64,000 nucleotides of DNA from Paenibacillus sp. HGH0039 (lineage in GTDB: Bacteria; Bacillota; Bacilli; Paenibacillales; NBRC-103111), in the NCBI RefSeq assembly GCF_000411255.1, contig NZ_KE150413.1, forward strand, positions 1,898,580 through 1,962,579, written 5' to 3'. The notes beneath the pieces are model-generated. The model did no database searches. It was not told where the DNA came from and saw only the letters and a list, made by a program, of their open reading frames with translations. Positions 58,148-64,000 of this stretch are shown here, piece after piece. The position numbers and the translations under genes were made by a program. The first letter of the stretch is position 1, and every line of letters begins with the position of its first letter.

Positions 58148-59251
58148 ATGAACGTCAACCAGGATTATTACGTGTCTCCCGACAGGCAGCTGACGGATGC
58201 GGAACAAGCACTGGTTTGGAAAAAGCCGGCCTCTCACAAGGTCAGCGAAGAGGAAATTCGTATTTGCAAAGAAATCAAGCGCAACTGGAATCGCGGGGAA
58301 ATGAAAATCGCGAATGTTCTGCTTGAGGGAGACGCAGGTTCCGGCAAAACCCAGCTTGCCAAAGCCTTGTCGGCTGATTTGGGGCTGCCTTATACGAAAG
58401 TGACCTGTTTTGCCGATATGGATAAATCCGATATTATCGGGGCCATATTGCCGGTTATTACACCGGATCGAGTTGAGAACATGGAGCCGGCGGAGCAAAC
58501 CGTTTTGAAGGCCTTATATGACAGCGACGGTTTTCAAAGCGCGGCTGAACTCGTAATGAACGTGCTGGGAGTTACCCGGGAACAGGCTGCCGTAACGATG
58601 AAGCAGTTGCTGAACAAGATGGAGCAAAACTCCCCTAACGATGTGGTGGAGTACCGGTTTTACCCTTCCGAAATCGTCAGAGCCTATCGAAGCGGCTATC
58701 TTCTCGAAATTCAGGAACCGACCGTTATCCGGGACGCCGCGGTGCTCATGGCGCTCAACTCCGCCTTAGAGCTGGATGGCAGCATTAACCTTCCTACGGA
58801 AATCATTCGCAGACACCCGGATTTCGTCGCGGTCATCACAACCAACCGTAGTTATGCGGGAACAAGACCGTTAAACGAAGCCCTGCGCGACAGAGTGCAG
58901 CATTCGGAAAAGATGGACCTGCCGACCAAAGAAATCATGGTAGAACGGGCCATGTCTAAGACCGGTTACAAGAATGAGAAGGTACTGGATATTTTAGCGG
59001 AGATCATTATCCTACTGGACAAAACGGCCCGGGTCAACGCGATTAAAGGTGTGGCGGGCATGCGTTCCTTCTTCTACTGGGCGGATGCTGTGGCCGACGG
59101 CGCTTCGGCTAAAGAATCCCTATACCACAAAGTCATCTACAAGATAACCACCGATTCCGAAGAGATCCACCTATTGGAAGAAGCGTTGAAAAGCCGGGGG
59201 CTGCTGAACGGGCTGGACCAAGTCGATGCCGAAGCAAAAAAAAAAGAATAA
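58148..59251 (+). CDS. MoxR-type AAA+ ATPase
   Basis: 367 residues. Walker A GDAGSGKTQLAKA (about 60-72), a sensor-like VAVITTNRSYAGTRPLNEALRDR (about 231-253) with arginine finger, and a C-terminal lid. MoxR ATPases act as chaperones with VWA partners, here the next frame. AAAGAGGTG precedes the ATG. The 3' end runs through ten A residues (59236-59245) and stops at once after; a -1 shift there joins it to the VWA frame. Confidence 0.85.
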   Translation: MNVNQDYYVSPDRQLTDAEQALVWKKPASHKVSEEEIRICKEIKRNWNRGEMKIANVLLEGDAGSGKTQLAKALSADLGLPYTKVTCFADMDKSDIIGAILPVITPDRVENMEPAEQTVLKALYDSDGFQSAAELVMNVLGVTREQAAVTMKQLLNKMEQNSPNDVVEYRFYPSEIVRAYRSGYLLEIQEPTVIRDAAVLMALNSALELDGSINLPTEIIRRHPDFVAVITTNRSYAGTRPLNEALRDRVQHSEKMDLPTKEIMVERAMSKTGYKNEKVLDILAEIIILLDKTARVNAIKGVAGMRSFFYWADAVADGASAKESLYHKVIYKITTDSEEIHLLEEALKSRGLLNGLDQVDAEAKKKE

Positions 59252-59529
59252 CGGACGAAGCGGAGCTAAAAACAGAGGGAACGATTGGCAGCACGGAATT
59301 TGAACGGGACGATGAGCTTGAAGAACCAGGGATCGTTTTAAAAAAATCTGCCGATAGTGACGAAAATACGTCCGAGGTTTCAGATGACTCCACCACCACG
59401 GAATTTTCAGACAGGGAAGAGGATGGGGCTCCGAAGTATCATCAGGCCAATCTTGAAACAAAGTCTAAGGAAGCCAGGCAAAAGGAACGGGATTACCGCA
59501 AAAAGCTGAATCGCGACGCCCGGGAGGTC
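59236..59529 (+). other. Slippery A10 tract and start-less coding stretch joining MoxR to VWA
   Basis: Ten A residues (59236-59245) end the MoxR frame as GCA AAA AAA AAA GAA TAA and offer A AAA AAA for -1 slippage. The -1 frame then runs open from the tract to the VWA stop at 60357. Its first part (59251-59529) has no ATG, GTG or TTG until 59530, yet reads like protein: acidic Ser/Thr-rich, then a basic helix KEARQKERDYRKKLNRDARE. Confidence 0.65.
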
Positions 59530-60357
59530 GTGTCCGGTTCCATTCATAACAAAGTGAAGCTTATCGTTCACCGTCCGGATTACGATAACGATTCCGAACG
59601 GGAATATGCCCGTTTAAGTGAGGAACTTATGCCTGTCGTCCGGGAGATTGCCAGAAAAACACTTCCGCTGCTGGAACATGAGACTTCTTCGGAATTTGCG
59701 AGGCATCAATATTACGGCAGCAAATTTCAGGCGGACAGCATTGCGTACCGGGATTTCAGGAATTTTGCCAAAAAACTTCCTCCAACCGATTCTCCTTCTC
59801 TTGTGGTCGGTCTAAGGGTGGACGAATCGGCATCCATGTCCGCTTTCGGGAGGCTGGAAGCCGCAAAGCGTGCGGTGATAGCCGTCTATGAGTTCTGCCA
59901 AATCTGCCGGATACCCGTCTTGATCTACGGGGATACGGCGGATGCTTCCAGGCTGGAACAAATGTCGATTTACGCCTATACCGATTTGGACAAAACCGAT
60001 CCCAACGACCGGTACAGACTGACGGGAATTCGCGCCAGAAGCAACAACCGCGATGGGATGGCTCTTCGTATAATGGCAGACCGGTTAGCCGCCTCCCCGC
60101 AGCAGACCAAATTGCTCATCAGCATAAGCGACGGGCAGCCCAAAGCCATGGAGAATTATACCGGAACCTACGCCATCCGGGACATGCAGCAGACCATGGC
60201 CGAATATGAACGTAAAGGAATCACCTTCCTAGCAGCCGCGATAGGCCAGGACAAGGATGTCATTCATCAGATCTATGGCAGCGAGAGATTTTTGGATATC
60301 ACGAATCTGCCAGATTTGCCGGCTAAGCTAGTCCGGATTATCGCCCGGTATTTGTAA
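59530..60357 (+). CDS. VWA-domain protein (CobT-like), probably made as a MoxR fusion
   Basis: 275 residues from the first start codon (GTG 59530), but the frame is open back to the A10 tract (about 370 codons). MIDAS motif DESAS in GLRVDESASMSAFGRLEAAK (about 93-112), later ISDGQPKAM near 198-206, the layout of CobT-type VWA domains. GGGAGG is only 2 nt from the GTG, and the residues upstream look coding, so this start is doubtful. A -1 shift in MoxR would give a 736-residue MoxR-VWA protein. Confidence 0.7.
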   Translation: MSGSIHNKVKLIVHRPDYDNDSEREYARLSEELMPVVREIARKTLPLLEHETSSEFARHQYYGSKFQADSIAYRDFRNFAKKLPPTDSPSLVVGLRVDESASMSAFGRLEAAKRAVIAVYEFCQICRIPVLIYGDTADASRLEQMSIYAYTDLDKTDPNDRYRLTGIRARSNNRDGMALRIMADRLAASPQQTKLLISISDGQPKAMENYTGTYAIRDMQQTMAEYERKGITFLAAAIGQDKDVIHQIYGSERFLDITNLPDLPAKLVRIIARYL

Positions 60358-60396
60358 AGGTGTATTGATTAGATAGAGGCGAAAGGAGAGCAAGAC

Positions 60397-60756
60397 ATGG
60401 ATAAAACCAAGCGCAAGGAGCTTTTGGAAGAGTATAAGCAGGTGAAGACCTACATGGGCGCTATTCAAATTCTCAACAAGACCAACGGTAAAATATACGT
60501 AGACACCTATCCCAATCTGAAAAACAAATGGATCACGCTGCAGGCCCAGCTGGACATGGGCAGGTTTGCCAATTTGCAGCTTCAGAAGGACTGGAAGGAA
60601 CTGGGGGCGGAAAACTTCGCTTTCGAGGTGCTGGAGCAGAAAGAGGCTTCAGAAATTACAGATATACGCTGGGAGCGGAAGCAACTGAAAAAGCGGTGGC
60701 TGGAGAAGCTGGAGCCTTATGGGGACAGGGGATATAATAAGCCGCCTGAAGAGTGA
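60397..60756 (+). CDS. GIY-YIG-type nuclease-fold protein
   Basis: 119 residues. GAIQILNKTNGKIYVDTYPN (about 21-40) replaces the GIY and YIG strands with degenerate versions (GAI and IYV), followed by RWERKQLKKRWLEK (about 91-104) and a final GYN. AAAGGAG precedes the ATG, 39 bp after the VWA gene, so it is likely the fourth gene of the cluster. Catalytic competence is uncertain. Confidence 0.7.
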   Translation: MDKTKRKELLEEYKQVKTYMGAIQILNKTNGKIYVDTYPNLKNKWITLQAQLDMGRFANLQLQKDWKELGAENFAFEVLEQKEASEITDIRWERKQLKKRWLEKLEPYGDRGYNKPPEE

Positions 60757-60879
60757 TAATAGGAACTTTTTTATATCCTCTTAAAACTTTCCTTAATTCT
60801 TGCTATGTGAGAAGTATATCCTTTTATAGTATATTTTGTTAGTAAATACCAAATAAAAGGATAGAGGAGAGGACGAAAC

Positions 60880-62478
60880 GTGAGGAAATTTAAAGCTCTT
60901 ATTTTCGCGGCCGCCGTAGGGATAGCCTTCAGCAGCAGTGTACACCTTCCATCTGCGGCAGCAGCACAACCGACTTCGATCGCTATACCGACCAATTTGG
61001 CTTTAGGCGGCAAAGTAACGGCCAGCGGAGAATATGCGCCGCACCAAGGGAAAGATAAAGCGTTCGACCAGGATGTTTTTTCAAAATGGTTGACATTCAG
61101 CAGTCCGGCCTGGCTGCAATATGAATTTCCCGCTGCAAAAGTCGTGACCTCATACACCATTACTTCCGCGGAGGACGAACCTTACAGAGACCCGAAAAGC
61201 TGGGTGTTAAAAGGCTCTAATGACGGATCTAACTGGACTCAACTGGACACACGGCAGAATCAAAACTTTACCTCCCGGCACCAAACCAAAACTTACTCAT
61301 TTACCAATCAGACCGCTTATAAATTCGTGAAATTCGATGACTTTAATAATCAGAACGGAAGCGGTATTCTGCAGCTGTCTGAAATCAAATTATTCGACGG
61401 CTGCGCAAAGACATGGAGTACGACCAAACCCACCGTTACGGCCAGCGGAGAACATACGCCTACCAACATCAAAGAGCACCTGGTGGATGGAACAAGCGTG
61501 ACCAAGTGGCTGATTAAAGACGATACCGCATGGCTTAAGTTCGACTTCGGCGAACAGGTGACGCTTGATGGCTATGCGCTTACGGCAGCTAATGACAGAC
61601 CCGAACGCGATCCCAAAAGCTGGGTTCTTCAAGGCTCCAACGATGACAAGACCTGGACCGGTATAGACACGAAAAGCGATGAGAACTTCAACGTTCGGCA
61701 TCAGCGCAAGCATTACCTTCTAACGAACAATACCAAGGCCTTTCAATATTATAGGCTCAACAATATAAAAAATCACAGCGGAAACTCCATACAATTGGGT
61801 GAGGTAGATTTTTCGCGTACCAATGATATCGGGCATGCCGTCAACCCGGTCATCGAAGTAAACAACCTGGATTCATCAGGCAACGGCAGCTTATTCACCA
61901 AAGCCCTTCCTAATGCCGAGAAAGAAATATTAGCGGTCGCACGTAAGGTACACGAACTGTTATACAGTAATCCCGCAGATGCCCCTGTTGACGTCAAAAA
62001 AATCTTAGTGACCATTGAAGATGTTCCCGGAGTGGCTTGGACATCGGGAGACTCTACGCAGAAAACGGTCGGTTTCAGTTCCCAGTATCTGAAAAAATTC
62101 GTAGCCAGCCCTTCCAAATCGCTTCGCGAAGAAATCATCGGCATCCTTTATCATGAGATAGGTCATGTTTATCAGTACAGCAACTTTGATGTGGAAGCGA
62201 TAGCCGACAGCTTGCGCTTTGAAGCAGGCTACCATGACCGGTATAGCGCCACCAAGGGTGGAACCTGGCAGACGAAAGGCACGGCGAACTTCCTTCGCTG
62301 GATTGAAGACACGAAGAAACGCGGCTTCATCCGCGAACTGAACGCGGCTCCGATCCCTTACAACATCATCGGGAATGCCAATGAAATTCAGTTGTGGAAA
62401 GAACGCCAATTTAAAGTGATTACCGGAACAGACGTGAACACGCTTTGGAGCCAATATCAGGCGACGTTGACTGATTAG
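60880..62478 (+). CDS. Secreted basic-secretory-protein-type metallopeptidase with two discoidin domains
   Basis: 532 residues from GTG with AGGAGAGG upstream. Signal peptide (about 1-30), two F5/8 type C (discoidin) domains (about 40-175 and 180-310), both with the repeat AVxDG.. or AFDQD, DPKSWVL(K/Q)GSNDG/D. C-terminal peptidase-like domain (about 325-530) with zinc motif YHEIGH and the family order of BSP proteins. Probably binds glycans and cleaves protein outside the cell. Confidence 0.82.
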   Translation: MRKFKALIFAAAVGIAFSSSVHLPSAAAAQPTSIAIPTNLALGGKVTASGEYAPHQGKDKAFDQDVFSKWLTFSSPAWLQYEFPAAKVVTSYTITSAEDEPYRDPKSWVLKGSNDGSNWTQLDTRQNQNFTSRHQTKTYSFTNQTAYKFVKFDDFNNQNGSGILQLSEIKLFDGCAKTWSTTKPTVTASGEHTPTNIKEHLVDGTSVTKWLIKDDTAWLKFDFGEQVTLDGYALTAANDRPERDPKSWVLQGSNDDKTWTGIDTKSDENFNVRHQRKHYLLTNNTKAFQYYRLNNIKNHSGNSIQLGEVDFSRTNDIGHAVNPVIEVNNLDSSGNGSLFTKALPNAEKEILAVARKVHELLYSNPADAPVDVKKILVTIEDVPGVAWTSGDSTQKTVGFSSQYLKKFVASPSKSLREEIIGILYHEIGHVYQYSNFDVEAIADSLRFEAGYHDRYSATKGGTWQTKGTANFLRWIEDTKKRGFIRELNAAPIPYNIIGNANEIQLWKERQFKVITGTDVNTLWSQYQATLTD

Positions 62479-62521
62479 TGGTGAAAGTTAATGATGATTG
62501 AACTGAGATGATTTTTTTTTG

Positions 62522-62567
62522 AAGAACGTGAATTTTCGGATGTATTTCCGAGGTTTGCGTTCTTTTT
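62522..62567 (+). terminator. Intrinsic terminator
   Basis: AAGAACG / CGTTCTT outer and CGGA / TCCG inner stems, followed by six T. Confidence 0.6.
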
Positions 62568-62728
62568 TGGTTTTTATGAAAAGGAGGTTAGGGGTTCATA
62601 TAGTATTAGAGTGCATTATGTTATTACCATTAAAAAATGGGTAAAGATGGAGAAAATGTGACAAAGCAATAGACGTTGATTTTTTCAATGTTCTGGATCT
62701 GATTAACTATGAGACCCAAACATTTTAC

Positions 62729-62899
62729 ATGAGATTGAGTTGCATGGTAGTAGGCACAAATGATACTCAAGCGATCATCAAGGACAGCGGGCACTGGACA
62801 AATTACATGAATCGAATGAGAGGATATGATCACGAAACAAGTGTTTGGGGAGGAAATCATTACATTCAAGGTAGATTCAGAAATTGGAAAAAGCATTGA
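62729..62899 (+). pseudogene. Small open frame, probably the tail of a lost gene
   Basis: 56 codons from ATG 62729, with the same frame open back to about 62647 without a start. It reads like real protein (SGHWTNYMNRMRGYDHETSV). No ribosome site was found. It could be a remnant of a toxin or immunity-type gene; not recognised. Confidence 0.35.
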
Positions 62900-63171
62900 A
62901 GGATTTAAGCAATATGGCAGTAGTAAATAAAAGTATTTATCTTGTTTCAGTAATGAATGTCTCGCTTCGGGGATGGTTTTTATAAGAACAGATTACAAAC
63001 TTGAATTTTACAATATTCTACAAATTATCAATAGCTATGTGGTATGATTTCCTTGAAGGATTGCCTTTAACGAAGATAAATGAGTAATGTGTCTGTATTA
63101 ATGCAATCCGTATAGTACATGCAACTTTGAATTAGGAATGTAGATTCAGATATTTACTTTGAGGTGATTTT

Positions 63172-63645
63172 ATGAAATGTGTTAAATGTAATCAAAATGT
63201 TGAACAAGAGCATCTTTACTGCCCATTTTGCGCTGAGCCTAATAATAATCGAAGTTTTGAAAACAATTCAATTAACGCCGGAAAAAACAATATTAATATT
63301 GGTTTAGGAAACAATAGCAAACAACAAATTTATATTGATAATTTTAATGTTAATAGATCAACTGACGAATTAATTGTTGAATGTACTGAACAATTGGATA
63401 GAAAGGTTATTGGAGGGGTTAATGGATTCAAACAAAAATTTGAAATTTGTGGAATTTTGTCAGTTGTATCAGCGGTTGTAACAATTACAGACTATCTGCT
63501 TACTAAGTCAAACTATACAGTACTTTTATTAATGAGTACGCTAGGATTATTTGCATATGCTTTTGACTCCCGAGAAAAGTTTAAAGAACTAAGGAAAAAT
63601 GGGATCGTATATAGAGACAAAAAACCGATTTTGTTTGAAGTATAA
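63172..63645 (+). CDS. Zinc-ribbon membrane protein
   Basis: 157 residues. N-terminal zinc ribbon CVKCNQNVEQEHLYCPFC (3-20, two CxxC), an Asn/Ser-rich linker, then two membrane helices (about 96-108 and 115-128) and a basic tail. GAGGTGA precedes the ATG. AT-rich codon use points to recent transfer. Function unknown. Confidence 0.6.
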   Translation: MKCVKCNQNVEQEHLYCPFCAEPNNNRSFENNSINAGKNNINIGLGNNSKQQIYIDNFNVNRSTDELIVECTEQLDRKVIGGVNGFKQKFEICGILSVVSAVVTITDYLLTKSNYTVLLLMSTLGLFAYAFDSREKFKELRKNGIVYRDKKPILFEV

Positions 63646-63663
63646 AGGGGCGAAGTCTACAAA

Positions 63664-63840
63664 GTGAGAAAATATGGAATTTTTCCCATCTGTGATGGTA
63701 GAGTTTATATTTATAATGACGAGAAGTTTAAAAGAAAGCTCGGGAAGTGTGTAAATAACAGTGACCATTTGTATACATATGATCATACTATTGATGCTGG
63801 AGTCCCATATATGGTTATTGACTTTCATCATATAAAATAA
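63664..63840 (+). CDS. Small hypothetical protein (58 aa)
   Basis: GTG start with AAAGGGGCG about 10 nt upstream, 18 bp after the previous gene. It reads RKYGIFPICDGRVYIYND and ends VIDFHHIK. No family recognised. Same low-GC character as its neighbour, so perhaps one transcript. Confidence 0.4.
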   Translation: MRKYGIFPICDGRVYIYNDEKFKRKLGKCVNNSDHLYTYDHTIDAGVPYMVIDFHHIK

Positions 63841-63867
63841 TAAGGAAGGATTTAATACATAATCCTA

Positions 63868-64000
63868 TTGAACTGGTACGAAAGAGCTTAAGAAGCATTC
63901 AATAATTTGGGGTTTGTATATAATTTTATTAAGTTTAATCAATACTCAAATAATGAGAACTCATTTTATATAGAATCTGAAGAGGATGATGCATTGTTGC
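63868..64000 (+). pseudogene. Interrupted open frame running off the window
   Basis: From TTG 63868 the frame reads LNWYERA, a TAA at 63889-63891, then continues EAFNNLGFVYNFIKFNQYSN to the window edge without another stop. AAGGAAGG lies upstream. A nonsense mutation in an immunity-like small gene is possible; alternatively a gene starts after the stop (TTG 63907). Confidence 0.35.

Larger units (their letters stand above)
62479..63171. other. Low-GC intergenic region with terminator and small fragment
   Basis: About 690 bp, distinctly AT rich. Terminator at 62522-62567, then a small open frame (62729-62899), then no coding signal until the zinc-ribbon gene. No repeats or phage ends seen. 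Confidence 0.4.

Overview
The window reads as a chromosomal segment of a spore-former-type Bacillota, most like Paenibacillus or a close relative. The reasons are strong AGGAGG-type ribosome binding sites, frequent GTG and TTG starts, Paenibacillus-style gene content (split FeoB, DUF4179 anti-sigma factor, AraC/siderophore-binding protein, laterosporulin-like peptide), intrinsic terminators after most transcripts, and moderate to high GC with islands of low GC. No rRNA, tRNA or CRISPR array was seen. All family assignments come from reading the sequence without database searches.

Layout. 0-5.4 kb: cysK, an SDR enzyme opposite a WYL regulator, three small membrane proteins, and an FGE/SUMF1-like protein. 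5.4-7.2 kb: an Lsa-type ABC-F antibiotic-resistance gene behind a leader with a seven-codon peptide and a complete attenuator. 7.3-11.1 kb: a lower-GC block with a SufR-like Fe-S regulator divergent from an MFS exporter plus an IscA-type carrier, followed by an AlkD-like glycosylase. 11.1-29.5 kb: mostly housekeeping and accessory metabolism: GHL10 glycosidase-like protein, flavohaemoglobin hmp with a CRP-type operator and a short Crp/Fnr gene, purine permease, LysR/quinone reductase pair, DinB, aldehyde dehydrogenase, Nudix, MarR-MFS, amino-acid permease, anmK. 30-32.2 kb: an IS3 transposase remnant and an ECF sigma/anti-sigma pair. 32.5-35 kb: feoA and a feoB split into two overlapping genes. 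35.3-36.4 kb: a metallophosphoesterase overlapping a CoaD-like nucleotidyltransferase. 36.8-42.3 kb: a MurNAc-6P recycling locus (RpiR regulator, murQ, sugar ABC transporter without its own ATPase), which functionally joins anmK at 28.3 kb.

44.7-49.1 kb is the most striking region. It is a compact operon with two thioredoxin-like proteins, an ABC exporter, a 59-residue peptide with eight cysteines whose N terminus resembles the defensin-like bacteriocin laterosporulin, a DUF6941-like protein, a MauE-type membrane protein and a membrane-anchored partner. I infer a dedicated system for making, oxidising and exporting a disulfide-rich peptide.

49.4-51.4 kb: a Fur-box-preceded AraC regulator is in frame with a siderophore-binding lipoprotein that has its own internal Fur box. 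52.6-54.7 kb: a SMI1/KNR4 gene whose 3' end is duplicated on both sides of a low-GC insert encoding a secreted FN3 protein. 57.5-60.8 kb: a DUF6530 - MoxR ATPase - VWA - GIY-YIG cluster behind seven octamer repeats. Its VWA frame has no usable start codon and joins MoxR through a -1 shift at a run of ten A residues. 60.9-64 kb: a secreted discoidin/basic-secretory-protease protein, then a low-GC tail of small unknown genes and fragments.
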